64,000 nucleotides of DNA from Arachnopeziza araneosa (taxonomy: Eukaryota > Ascomycota > Leotiomycetes > Helotiales > Arachnopezizaceae), in contig QYAI01000016.1 of assembly GCA_003988855.1 (NCBI GenBank), positions 499,648 to 563,647 of the forward strand, read 5' to 3'. Below, piece by piece: positions 45,600-56,951 of this stretch. The stretch's first letter is position 1. Each line of letters begins with the position of its first letter. The notes below the pieces were generated by a model. It searched no databases, was not told the DNA's origin, and saw only the letters and a list, made by a program, of their open reading frames with translations. The translations under genes and the position numbers were made by a program.

Positions 45600-47707
45600 A
45601 GCATTTCCCTACGACCCTGTCGATACTGGGGTGGGCACAGTGCGCCTCCTCCGCATTCGATGGGGACAGGACGGATCGATCATTGGGATGCTGGAACACT
45701 TTCGTTTGGATTCGCGGGATCGTCCCAAGTACATAACTTTGTCTCATTTCTGGGGCGAGAAAATTTACTCGAATGAGATTTAACTTAATGGTCACCGTCT
45801 CCCCGTCTTGGATAGCCTTTATCCAATGTTGCAGTTAATCTGCAGTACTTCAAACCTCTTGTCATCTTGGTGGTGGATCGACTCAATCTGCATCAACCAG
45901 AGTGATCATAGAGCAGCAAGAATCGAACGCGGTTCACAAATCCAAATGATGGATATGATCTACAAGCTTTCAAAGTGCACGATTAGTTGGCTTGGTGAGG
46001 CGTTAGAGAGTAGAGGAATAGTCGAGAAGACGAAAGCAGAAAATGGAGAAGATGCAATAGATTTCCTCCATGTTCTGTTAGCAAACAGGTGGAGACTAGA
46101 CTCGCCGGAGCAGAAAATAGTAGTCCAGGAGTTGAGTGATCGGAAAAAGTAGGCAGCGCTGGATAACTTGTTGTCAAGATCATGGTAGAGGAGGGTATGG
46201 ACTCTTCAGGATATATCATCACCCCTAAGTTTATCTTTTACTGCGGCACAAAATCCATCGGCCGGCACGATTTCAAGGTTGCGACATACTCAATATACTT
46301 GTGTCGATAAATCAACAACTCTCTAATCAAGTCTCAAGCTTCTAGCCTGCTTGGAATCGGCGTCGACTGCATCAGTGGTACAAAACGGCTGCTGATCAAA
46401 TGCCGCTCCTTGCATTGATGGCATATTGTAGCGACTCGGAAACAACCGACCAGAGAGATCGAATCTATTCTTTACTTGGATTGGCTCAAGATAGTGTGTT
46501 GGGAATGCCTCCCGATTACAAATCTGATGTCGGAAAAGCATATACGACGTTGGTCAGATCATTTGTGGACATTCAAAAAAGCTTGGATATCATCTGTTTC
46601 GTCCATATCTTCAATCAACATGATCAAAAGTCATATATGCAACTAAAATTACCATCCTGGGTCCCGGATTGGAGAGTACAGACTGATCCCTACGCTATTC
46701 CGGTCATGGTGAGTCAGAGTTCTCGAAGCCACATTGGGAATTTCCGACCATTGGATACCATCTAATTGAAAGAGAACTCAGCACCTTATGCATCTTCAGG
46801 CAGTCATCCTCTAGAAATCAGCTTTTGGGTAACGGCTTAATACTTACATGTCAAGGTATCCTATTTGATTATGTTGATGGTATGGGTGGCCTCAGGGTCA
46901 CACATAGATCCTGGGACAGCAGTCAAGAAGATTGCGGGGAACTGCACAACAGTGTCAATTCGACATCGTTCATCAATGCCAATCGCCGCAAGGAGTCAGA
47001 ATCTGTCACAAACGCTGATATCATGGATGAGATTTCACGCTGCTTAGTGTTAGACCGAGAGGACCGATACCTCGGCTATCCGGCACCTCTGCAACCATTC
47101 TCCTCTGCTTTCAAAGCTCTATTACAAATCCCTGACTACGCCAGCAGAACCTCAAGATAAATTCACGGATTGGTTTCAGCTCAACAAATCCTTGTTGATC
47201 CGGGGTCAGGCGCTGCAGGAGTGGTGCGATACATGTAACGGCACGAACACGAATATAGCTAGCCAAGAGGCATATAGAGTGCGTTGATAGTCTGAGTATA
47301 TTCGGTTCATAGGCTAGCTACGAAGGAAAAGAAGAATATAGGGAAAGGAGGACTACACGAGTGAGGTGTGCATTATGTACAGCAGACTTCTCTCCGCTCC
47401 TAGTCCGAATAGACTCTGAATGTACTCCTTATTCTCCACACTTCGGAAATGAGGTTCTGTTCGCCCGTGCCGTCTACACATGACATTTGCAACACGTGAC
47501 ATTATGCTCATCACATTGTATTGATAAAACACCGTATTTGACAGGTACATTAGAACAGATCACATCTGTGTGCTCTTTAGTTGCAGTGTCCCGTTGATCT
47601 TGCAACCAAAAGAAGATCATCCTTCGTACGAAGTCATTGGGGAATGCTACCTTCATGGGTTTTTGAACGGTGAGGCCGTGCGGGAGATGGACTTTCAACT
47701 CTCGTGA
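45600..47707 (+). pseudogene. HET-domain gene D, heavily decayed paralogue of gene C
   Basis: Ordered fragments of the gene C protein in changing frames: RIHWGQDGSIIGMLEHF and PKYITLSHFWGEKI (45650-45780), LSSWWWIDSICINQSDHRA (from 45808), KCTISWLGEALES, RVWTLQD (46195), LAWNRRRLHQWYKTAADQ (46345), DQRDRIYSLLGLAQDS, LKLPSWVPDWRVQTDPY, LILTCQGILFDYVDGMGGL (46831), REDRYLGYPAPLQPF, and a final EVIGECYLHGFLNGEA at 47630-47680. More than six stops or shifts lie between them, and about 250 bp near 47200-47600 are no longer alignable by eye. It has decayed further than gene C. Confidence 0.82.
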
Positions 47708-49457
47708 TGAGTGTGTAAAGTCGGCAATCTCAAACGAAATTTCTCGACTCTCGCCTCGGATGTGGTAAATCAATGTCGCCGTTCTGCTCAGGCGCTACCT
47801 ACCCTGGCCTTAATCTCTGCTTCGGTTGCTTAGTTACATTCTCACTTTCTTATCAGTGGCTCATTACAATTCACCTACTCCTTGGCCCTGTTATGTAAAA
47901 GTTAAGAAGTCTGCACAACCGCTTTTAAAACTAGAATTACGTTACAAAAAGCTCATTTTGCAGTACTCCGCTCCTTAGGGAATATCTAAGTTACATCCAC
48001 CCAAGTTGCCCCATTGGCTCTCTAGCCGGCATCCGCCTTCACCGCTTCGGACACCGAGCACAACTTGAATCCTTTTATTCCTATCAAAATATAAATGCTT
48101 CTTCTGCGTTCCGCTTCTAGCAGCAGTCATGATTTGGAGAGTCTTCGTCTCTTCTACCCCGAGTCTCGTGGCTCTGGATGTACCGTCCTTCCACGCCGAT
48201 TTCTCTTCTTTCAACCTGTAGCCATTTATGGTTTCCGTTGAAGGACTCATTCCTCTTCCTTCGTCGCTCTCTACCTAGTAGGTGCCGATCGCAGTAGGGC
48301 AGCGATAACGACGTTAAGAGTTTGAGTCCCAGAAAACTGGCAAGGGCTGCGCTTCTTTCAGCTTAGCGCTCTTGATTCGGGTAAAATTCGGCAATGAAGA
48401 TTAGTTTTGTGAACTGAGCACTACATTGAAACCGAATATCTGCTAGTATACAAATATTTGTTTCCCTGACTGTCGAGGTTGACACGTTTCCAGCCGAGAT
48501 GACACGTGACTATACACGTGATTCTACCCAAAGGGAACCAGCAGTTGGTAGATTTTTATTGCTGGGCCAAAAAGCCACAAGTCTAGAATTCACCAAACGT
48601 TGGATTATCTTCCCTTAGACGGTAATGCCTCTGCCACGTACCGCGTGACTTGACTACCTGAATCTGGGTTGGAGTTGTTTTGCGAGTCTAGATTTGTTCA
48701 GGCGCTGGCTTATGCTTAAGCGATGTAACCCCGGAGCATGGAGATCACCTCCTCAGCTAGGAGACGTCAAGCTACAAAGTTTAATCGACCGCAAGTGGCT
48801 TGCGTAGTTTTTAGTGGACGCCAGGGATGTCCCGCGCGCGGGAACTGTGCCACCGCATCCCAAGTCATAACCCTTTCTTTATTGGTCCGGAGCAGTGTAA
48901 AGAGCACGGGAAACTGTTGCTATCTTGGGATCCCTTGGAATAGTTGCAGTTGCGAAGCTTTAAAACACACCCAGACTCGGATCGACCGACGGTCCTCACT
49001 CTTGCTCCAGCCTTTGTGCCTAATACACGGGAGCCTCTAGAGAAATTGAGTGAAAGCTGATGATGGAGTGTGGTGTTGAAAGGCTTTATCCAGGGTCCTA
49101 CTCTCTCTACCTTAATTTAAGCTTATGATGTCTCCCTGTCGCACCCAACAAATGAGTTTACAAACAAGCTTAAAAACTCTAAAGCTTTGCTCAGGTTACT
49201 AGAGTGGTCAAAGTCAGCCGAGTATCCACTCTGCTACCGCAGTTGTAGCGGGAGCAAGACCGGCTCCAGCTCTAATCAGTTGCTCCAATCCTGCAGTCAT
49301 GCGTCGTGGAAATTCTGTATTGCAAGTGGATATGCACGTCATAAGCATCAATGGCCAGACAGTAACAGCGAAGGTTAGAGCGGAATACCTTATCTGTTAT
49401 TCCTCTCAAATCGAACATAAAGAGGACTGGGTCCCAACCCCAAAAAAAACCTAACCC
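47708..49457. other. Gene-poor region of 1.7 kb
   Basis: No coding pattern. Two E-boxes (ACACGTGAC and ACACGTGAT) occur at 48503-48525. Confidence 0.4.
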
Positions 49458-49936
49458 ATGGTCAAAATGAAGCTCTCCACATCTCTGCTCGCTGCCATGT
49501 GCTGCATCACGCCCAAGCTGCTCTGCCGACAGCGTTGACTCAGAGCGTTTGCTTGACATCTTACTCATCAAAAGCTGGCATATTAGCAACCAAAATATCT
49601 GCTTATACATTAACCTTTCATCCTCCAGTTGTTTACACCGTGACTCCATCAACCATTCTTACTCCTGCTGCTACAACAAGTAAGCAGAGTTATCTTTATT
49701 ACCTTTTTAATATACCTGAATATGCATAGCTAATGTGGCCATAGCTACTAGCACTGTCATCGTTCTTACAACTTTTACAATGCCAATACCAACTTCTACG
49801 AGCGCTGGAACCGAGACTGATACGGAGACAAGTGAGCCATCCGACAGCCGAATTTCAACATCACTAATATCTTCATCTAGCAACTAGTACAGTCACTGCC
49901 CCTGACTACATGTTGAAGTTGTATATTAAAGGATGA
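49458..49936 (+). pseudogene. Thr-rich small secreted protein, frame broken in the signal peptide
   Basis: The ATG at 49458 gives a signal-like MVKMKLSTSLLAAM, but the frame then shifts near 49490-49500 into HHAQAALPTALTQSVCLTSY. Two phase-1 introns follow (49680-49744 and 49832-49880) and join into a Thr/Ser-rich tail (STVIVLTTFTMPIPTSTSAG; TSTVTAPDYM), stopping at 49936. A further Thr/Ala-rich stretch at 50030-50092 may be a lost exon. The gene would encode about 130 residues, of the kind seen in fungal wall-associated secreted proteins. Confidence 0.4.
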
Positions 49937-51065
49937 CCGAGAGCTAAACTAGAAAATGTGGTGTCTAAATACATGCTAAGCGAGCCGTTGCTAAGCGATA
50001 TTCTCATGTGATCGTATGATCACGTGACACTACACTACAACCACAACCGTAACTGCCGCTGCTGCAGTAATGACGGTGCCAATCCCCCCGGGCTGATAGA
50101 CTAGAACAGATAGGAAGCGGTTTCTAGGCGCCGGATCTTGGAGTCGGAACTGTCGCCGTGTTTAAGCGCTTGGAAATTACACAGAGTAGGTATACCCTAG
50201 AACCGTACTCCTACTAGGATCAGATAGGAGAAAAGGGATTGGTATTGGTGGGTGGGTAAAAGGATGTTGATTGCTCAGAAGAGAATCTGACGTGAAACCC
50301 TCTTTTATGCACGCTTCCTCAGCCGCTCCTACCTGCTTCGTCCACAATAGGGGTCAGATAAGCGGGCTCGCTTAATTCTGGCTGTTGATCCATTAAGGGG
50401 CGGAAGTCGCAAAAAGCAGCGACGAAAATCTACTTCATTTAGCGGCCACCGCGCCTGAACGTAATATTTGGATGTATTTTCATACATCTGGATTCCATCT
50501 TCTGAGAATGCTTGCGGAGAGGTTCCAAAAGATTGGAAGAGAAAAAGCAGGAGCACGTAGCGTGGAGGATATAATTTGCGGCCGCATGGCGTAGGTGGTA
50601 AGCCGTCAGGCGGCCGCCGACAAAAACCAACCCGACCAATCCCTTCACCAGGGAAAGAAAGTGGGATCGCGATCAGCCAATCCTGGTCTCTCTCCTGTGC
50701 CTGGTAATGCGAGGGTGCAGAGAGCTGCAGAGGTGTCGAATCCATGCAGGCTATCCCTTTAGCTGCGGATATCTCGTGGGAGGAAAAGTAGCGGAAAGGC
50801 GTAAAAAGGTTTTTGAGAATCAGAGTACATTCGTTGCCAGGATAGTGTCAAGAACCACGTTACATGATCGTACGAATTGGGCCTAGTCTACGTATACAAA
50901 GATACTTCATTATTGTATATTTTGCTCCTCTCCATTAAACCTTTACACGACACCGTCTACAACTTATGTACACCTGGATTACAGGGATCTTTAGTATACA
51001 CCCCGATTATCATGTCCTCCAACATTCTACCTAGCTCAATTTCAAACTTCCTCCCATACCTCTAA
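49937..51065. other. Intergenic region of 1.1 kb
   Basis: TCACGTGA at 50020-50027. The minus-strand frame at 50329-50745 has no motif. Nothing else. Confidence 0.4.
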
Positions 51066-52847
51066 TTATATTCCCATCATAGCACCAAGAGCCACCTGCT
51101 TGATCCGCCGTAGATACATATCGGTTCCGTGTTGTGCGAGATCGCCAAAGATGACTTCCCTCAGTTCTTCCGAGGTTACCCTTAATGCTGTCGCGCTGCC
51201 GTTCTCCTTGTCGCGGAGGAGGATAACATCGCCGGCGTTGGTGAGAGGAGCAGGTGGTGTCGGCCACAGCGGAAGCTCCTCCCACGGCGTAGGCGGCGCG
51301 TTAGAAACGGTTGTTCGGATCACTGAAGAGCCCCGGGTGCGGCGGACGACTTTGACAGCTGGAGGCGCGCTAGCCGAAGGTGGCGACACGGTCAACAGTT
51401 TCGCCAGAGACTTCACATATGCAGCGTTACTTAGTCGAAGGACTGGGTCACCTTCATTTGCGAAGGTTAAGAAGACACCAGACCCGCGTCTCGGTAATGG
51501 CGTCAGCGAGAGAGGTGGAGCGCCAAAGGTCACGCAGTTGATGCTGGAAAACTGGCTTGCGAGCGCCGTCAAGTCCGAGAAGACGGAGGTCGATAGCATA
51601 TGGCTGTATAACATTGCGGCAACGGCGCCCCCTGCGGAGTGCCCGGTGAACAAAAGGGAGGGCCTCTTCGAGGAAGCTGGAAGCTGTTGCAGCTGTGCCG
51701 CGACTTGGCCTACCATGGCTTTGGTGACCTGAAGGAATCCCGCATGGCACGCATTCTCCTCGTCATCTAGAAATCCAACGGGCTTTGCAGGTTTCGCATC
51801 TTTGTTGACGGCCCAGTCCGAGAGACTCTTGAATTGAGTACCGCGTACGGAGATGATGACGAGTCGAGAGTCGTCGACGAGCTGCTCGTCGATAATCATT
51901 GCCTTGATGTCTTTGGACGAATCGGCTGGGGTGTATGTGCCCCGTCGAGTGAGTGTTCGCGAGTCATAGCAATCTAGTGATGCTTGTACAGCACGACAAA
52001 CCATCGACCACGTGGGAAGCGAAGTACTGAACGGTGGCAACTGCGGTGACAATCGCGAGTTCTTGAACAGGGCAGCCTTCTTCGCCAAAGAGGATGTCTC
52101 TCGGGATGCGGCGCTTTGAATCTCTTGTCGTCTGACGGTACGAGTCCGTTGTTGATATTGCGTTCCGCCCGGCAGGTTGGAATTGAGGGTGACCTCCTCC
52201 TCCTCCTCTTCTTCGATCAGCTGCGTGGACCCTTTCCTGGCGTATCGATCATTGTCCTTCAATCCGTAATCATCAAAGCTGTATGTTGAGGCCCCACTGG
52301 AGTATATCGACGAGGCACTGGAGTAGATGGATGCAGAATCTCTGGAGTATATTGACGACGAGTCTCTCGAGTATAATGACGAGGTACTGGACTGAGTCTC
52401 TTCGATGGCGAGGCCTTCAAACGTATCCAAGACGGCTTCATATGTCTCTTCTTCTTCTTCTGCTTCTTCGGGTTGTGTCAAGGAGATTCGACTGGATTTC
52501 GGTCGCAAAGAACGTTCTAGCTCACTAGGCAGGCCGCTCGACGGTGCATCTTGTCCTTCGCACTCGATATCCATGCGAATGCTGGCAGAATTCAGGAGGA
52601 AATCGGGGTTTCTTGTCTGGGAATTCGTAGTTTCATCCAGTTGACGAGTTAACTCCCATACTGGAGGAGGTTGTTTAGGCACGGGGGCAGCCAGTTTCGT
52701 TTCGGACGTACTTCGTGACAGGAAGGTTGCGGATTTTATGCCGGTTCTCCAGTCTGTATTGGTCCGCGTTGGCTTCGTAGCTGTGGAAGGGACAGAGGCG
52801 TCGACCTGCGCCGGCTTCACATTCTTCACCCTATAACCTCGAGGCAT
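51066..52847 (-). CDS. Class 3 lipase with long low-complexity N terminus
   Basis: Single-exon gene of 593 residues. The C-terminal half is an alpha/beta-hydrolase of the fungal lipase class 3 type that hydrolyses acylglycerols: ISVRGTQFKSLSDW near the oxyanion hole, the nucleophile elbow GHSAGG near residue 404, VTFGAPPLS, the candidate catalytic Asp in ANEGDPVLRLS and the His in DLAQHGTDMY. The first 270 residues look disordered: acidic runs (EEAEEEEE, EEEEEEE) and a Ser/Tyr/Asp repeat made of SIYS and YSRDSS units near 160-195, which is also visible as a short tandem repeat in DNA at about 52290-52390. No signal peptide, so it is likely a cytosolic or lipid-droplet enzyme. Intact. Confidence 0.88.
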   Translation of the reverse strand: MPRGYRVKNVKPAQVDASVPSTATKPTRTNTDWRTGIKSATFLSRSTSETKLAAPVPKQPPPVWELTRQLDETTNSQTRNPDFLLNSASIRMDIECEGQDAPSSGLPSELERSLRPKSSRISLTQPEEAEEEEETYEAVLDTFEGLAIEETQSSTSSLYSRDSSSIYSRDSASIYSSASSIYSSGASTYSFDDYGLKDNDRYARKGSTQLIEEEEEEEVTLNSNLPGGTQYQQRTRTVRRQEIQSAASRETSSLAKKAALFKNSRLSPQLPPFSTSLPTWSMVCRAVQASLDCYDSRTLTRRGTYTPADSSKDIKAMIIDEQLVDDSRLVIISVRGTQFKSLSDWAVNKDAKPAKPVGFLDDEENACHAGFLQVTKAMVGQVAAQLQQLPASSKRPSLLFTGHSAGGAVAAMLYSHMLSTSVFSDLTALASQFSSINCVTFGAPPLSLTPLPRRGSGVFLTFANEGDPVLRLSNAAYVKSLAKLLTVSPPSASAPPAVKVVRRTRGSSVIRTTVSNAPPTPWEELPLWPTPPAPLTNAGDVILLRDKENGSATALRVTSEELREVIFGDLAQHGTDMYLRRIKQVALGAMMGI

Positions 52848-53809
52848 GATGTGGGCAGAAGATGGGATTGTTCTGCGACGGTTTTAGAGTTGCAAAGACC
52901 GTGTGAGCGAGGGAGCGGGTTTGGCCTGAGGAAGTGATGATTAAGTGAAATGCGGACAGTCTGGGTCAGTGATGATCAAGTGAATGGCGGTCTGTTTCGA
53001 ATCGACGCTCCGTCAGCATGCGACGAGCCAAGAGGTCGAGAGATCCAATAGACCCGGCCATATCACCACATATAGATGTGAACCAGCTCATCAATAACAC
53101 AGCGGCCACGCCGACGAGGCCCAATGTTGGGCGGTAGTGGCTGGATGTGGCTGGCTGAGGCGTGCGCGAGGACCGCCTACTAGATAGATCATCCTTATCG
53201 GACCACTCAGAGACACGCAAATGCCCCCTAGACGGACCCAGCGGCGTGGCTCGTCTGTCCAGCGCTCCGCCTTTCCGACGCGGCTCACGAGCTGGACTAT
53301 TGACAATATTGCCTAAGAAAGAGGCGGCCGTCTAGTCCGCATCAGGCCGTTTCAGTCTCACGCATCCAGTAAGATGGACACTGGGGGCAAAGCGGCTCTG
53401 TGCCTCGGCCAATGATGCGTCGCTGACCTAACCCAGAACCCCATTAGCCTCCTGCCGTCAATAAGTAATGCAATTTCCCCCATAAAGGGGCTTCTTCTAC
53501 GGAGATATCGCAATGCCCTCCCCCCTTCTCCCTCTTACCGATTCCTCCTCCCGCCAATCGGTGGCTCAACCACGCGGACCTCGATCTCCGACGCCCCCCC
53601 ACCGACGGCCAGAAAGGGCAACACACCACAGCAAGAGCCACGCAATCCAGCGTACGAGACTGCGAGTCCATGGCAACACAACAACGCCTCTGCTTCTGCG
53701 CCATGGCGGTTTGCCCGATGCCAAAAGGCGTCCTTCTCCCGCTGCTTCCCTGATATCTTCTTGCAGCTTCTTTCTTCAGTACAGTTGTTGTACACCTACA
53801 GCTCTCGCC
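52848..53809. other. Divergent promoter region of the lipase and MFS genes
   Basis: About 960 bp. A plus-strand frame is open upstream of the MFS start from 53513, but its Pro/Arg/His-rich composition is that of a leader, not of a transporter N terminus. Confidence 0.45.
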
Positions 53810-55507
53810 ATGGCCTTGAAATTCTCGGCCGATGTCGAAATGCAGGTGCGAGAATTGGGCCTCTCCAAGGAGACCTACGACGACCAGACCGATACCTCGA
53901 CAGACGATTGGGATGCACCCGAGGACAAGGAAATCCGCGACCAGACTGGTGCTTTGCTGGCCGATTGGGATGCACCCGACAACCTGGAGAACCCCAGGAA
54001 CTGGAGTGCCTGTGAGTGATGTGCTATGGATTGATCGCTTCACCTGTTGCGAGCAAGCTGACATGTTCGCAGTGAAGAAGGGCTGCCATATTGTCCCAGT
54101 GGCGCTGCTTTGCCTGAGCGTCACGGCTGGCTCGTCCATGATTACACCGGGCGTTTTCGCCATTGCCTACAAATTTCATCTGTCTCACACGGCTGCGTTG
54201 CTCCCTCTCTCGCTGTTCGTCCTGGGACTAGCCATCGGTCCTATGCTTGCCGCACCCATCTCGGAAACTCGCGGTCGAGGCATTGTTTACAAAGTGAGCA
54301 TGCCTCTGTACATGCTGTTTATCCTCGGCGCCGGCTTCTCAAATTCCTTTGCGGGCTTACTGGTGTGCCGCGCCTTGGCAGCGATATCTGGTGCTCCATG
54401 TCTTGCGGTAGGAGCAGGCACGGTCGCTGATCTCTTTGAGCCAAAGAAGATGGCGGCTCCCGGTGCTATCGTGGTCATGGCACCATTCTTGGGTCCTTGT
54501 AAGGAATACTCCGTTACCTTGCAACGTGGTGTTGATACTAATGATTGTGACTTCAGGCCTTGGACCAGTCATCGGAGGCTTCTCAGCAACCTTTACAGAG
54601 TATCGGTGGACCCAGTGGTCTACTATCCTCCTGGCACTGACGGCGTACATTCTCGTTCTTCCAACCCAGGAAACGCACCGGAAAGTCTTGCTCAAGAGAA
54701 AGGCCCAACGTATGAACCTTCCGCCTCCGGAGCCAGAGCTCCCGCCGCGGGAGGCCATCAAGTTGCTCCTCACCATTACCCTCTTCCGCCCGATCCGCAT
54801 GCTGATGTCGGAGCCCATCGTCCTCTTGTATTCCATCTACAACGCATTCACTTTCAGCGTGTTGTTCGCTTTCTTTGAGGCTTACCCATTTGTTTTCATG
54901 GGAGAGTACGGCTTCGAAATCTGGCAGTACGGTCTCACGTTTTTGGGGATTGGCGTTGGCGTGCTACTTGGGGCGGTCGGCGCGGTTCTGGTCGATCTCT
55001 TGGTGTATCAGAGAATCGTCCGGGAGGACGGGGACCGCATCAGAAACAGGGCGCCCGAGCAAAGATTATACATCGGTATGATTGGCGATCTGTGTCTCCC
55101 CATTGGGTAAGTCATTCCACGATCCAAGAAGTCGGGATCGTTATGCTGACTCCTACAGGCTCATCTGGTTCGCCCTAACTGCCAAACCTTCTGTCCACTG
55201 GATCGTGCCAGTCCTGGCTGGTGTTCCATTCGCCTTTGGCAACGTCACCGTCTTCATCTCAGCGGCACTCTATATGCTCGATGTCTATGGTCCAATGAGT
55301 GGCGCATCTGCCATGGCTGCCAATGGTCTGCTTCGATATACCATGGGAGCCAGCTTTCCGTTATTTACCGTGCAAATGTACCAAGCGCTAGGTGTTAAAT
55401 GGGCCACGTTGCTTCTAGCCTTTGTTTGCATGCTCATGGTGCCAATCCCTTGGGTGTTTTATAAATATGGACCAGGCATCCGGAAGAAGAGTCCTTATAG
55501 TCAATGA
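53810..55507 (+). CDS. MFS transporter, drug:H+ antiporter (DHA1-like)
   Basis: Plasma-membrane exporter of drugs, polyamines or metabolites. Exons 53810-54011, 54073-54498, 54557-55106 and 55159-55507, with introns of 61, 58 and 52 nt, give 508 residues. Frames were checked at each joint: NPRNWSA-LKKG, APFLGP-C-LGPVIGG and LCLPIG-LIW. An acidic cytosolic start with two copies of DDWDAPEDKE / ADWDAPDNLE is followed by the NPxNW motif. Twelve hydrophobic segments are present, with the LGLAIGPMLAAPISE and APFLGPCLGPVIGGF (motif C) signatures of proton antiporters. I chose the ATG at 53810 because the family starts shortly before the acidic block. Intact. Confidence 0.9.
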
Positions 55508-56951
55508 TCTGGCTGATTGAATGGACGTCAAAGTTCACATCACCTCACATAGCCGCCTGATCATGAATCGCTTACGCTGGTAGCTGCTGTCAACGTTCGA
55601 GCATCACGTTGGAAGCCAGGATCAAGTGCCATCTCGAGTCTGTCGTTGGACTCCCGAAGGTGTAGATCAGAGAGTGTAACAAAACATAATGCACCTCGTT
55701 GGTTTTGGAGAAGGAGTTGGAGACATTCCCTTTGAACCGACTACGAATCGGTGGAAGGACGGATTGCAAGCCATTAGATTATACAAGAGGATGGCTTATA
55801 GGCAATCGTTCTGGTCTTGGCATAATCACGACATCAAGAATACATTTAGGTCGGTACCTAGTTGAATACTTGGATATATACACGCTGCCCTAGTAACATA
55901 ATAATATTAAGTAACGAGAATCACAACAGTCCCCTTGCTTTTAAATCCTCGTTAAACTTGATGCGGAGACTTCCCTGAATCCATTTTTCTTTTGTTAAAT
56001 CTTCAATTATTCATTTAACGTTTTTATTGCTGCGCAACAGCAATCTGATCTTGATTCTCGCTATGGCTCTGTTATTGAAATGGTACTGCCCGGGTTTTCC
56101 ACAAGGTGTGATCTAAAGTTATGACTACCTAAAGAACAAGCTTTATGCGAAACTATTCGCTAATGCTATCTTTAGAGATTTATAGATTGTAAAGCTTGGC
56201 ACATGAATCGATGAGCTACGAGTGCTGGTCTTCTCAGCCACTTCGATTTTCCATCCCCGGCCCAATCCAAGTCACAACGTCCATATCGGACTCGATTTCG
56301 TGACAGCTCGCACACTAAATGATATACATCTGGTCCGCCGCAAGACATTTTCTCGTCCTCATCTTGTGTTGAGCACCAGGGGGTGGACAGGATTGAGGGT
56401 CGGTAGAAACCCCACCAAGATTGCATGACACCGAAAATAACACCCTCTGAGACGTCTTGCTTGTTGTTATATCTTGTCGATAAAGTCTGGTGTACCAGCA
56501 TTGATGATCTTGTAGGTTTTGGTGAGATGTTTTATGTAGATCTTTTTTGGTAGATGGATTACAACAGATAATTTTCAACTTAACAAAATCAACCCTCCGG
56601 CCACTTTTCTCGCCCATCGAGACTTCGACCTGTGTTCCTGCCACAATGAATCGTGATCGTGATTCTACTCTTATGTCGTCCGACGAGGTCGACAGCACAG
56701 AATTCAAGACTCGATCATCCAAAAAACCGCAATCTAGACGTCGAACAACTTTCATACCCTTCGTCACCTAAGACAATCATGACAGCACCACAAGCGAGCT
56801 TTGTCCCGTATATAGGACTATTGATTTTCGAGCAGCCTTCAGTATACCGCCGTCTCAAATATCAAGAAGTGGCAAGCCAATTTTCGTTTTTGAGAGCCTG
56901 CACCCGGAATTCTTTCAGCGGTCGTATCTAGCTTGTAAGGGGTTTGCTTCA
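55508..56951. other. Intergenic region of 1.4 kb
   Basis: No gene. The 74-codon frame at 56547-56771 has an Arg/Ser-rich end and no motif; it may belong to the leader of the HET gene. Confidence 0.4.

Noticed and set aside
53513..53809. In-frame upstream extension of the MFS gene
   Set aside because: The composition is Pro/Arg/His-rich with no family match, and the normal transporter start fits ATG 53810.
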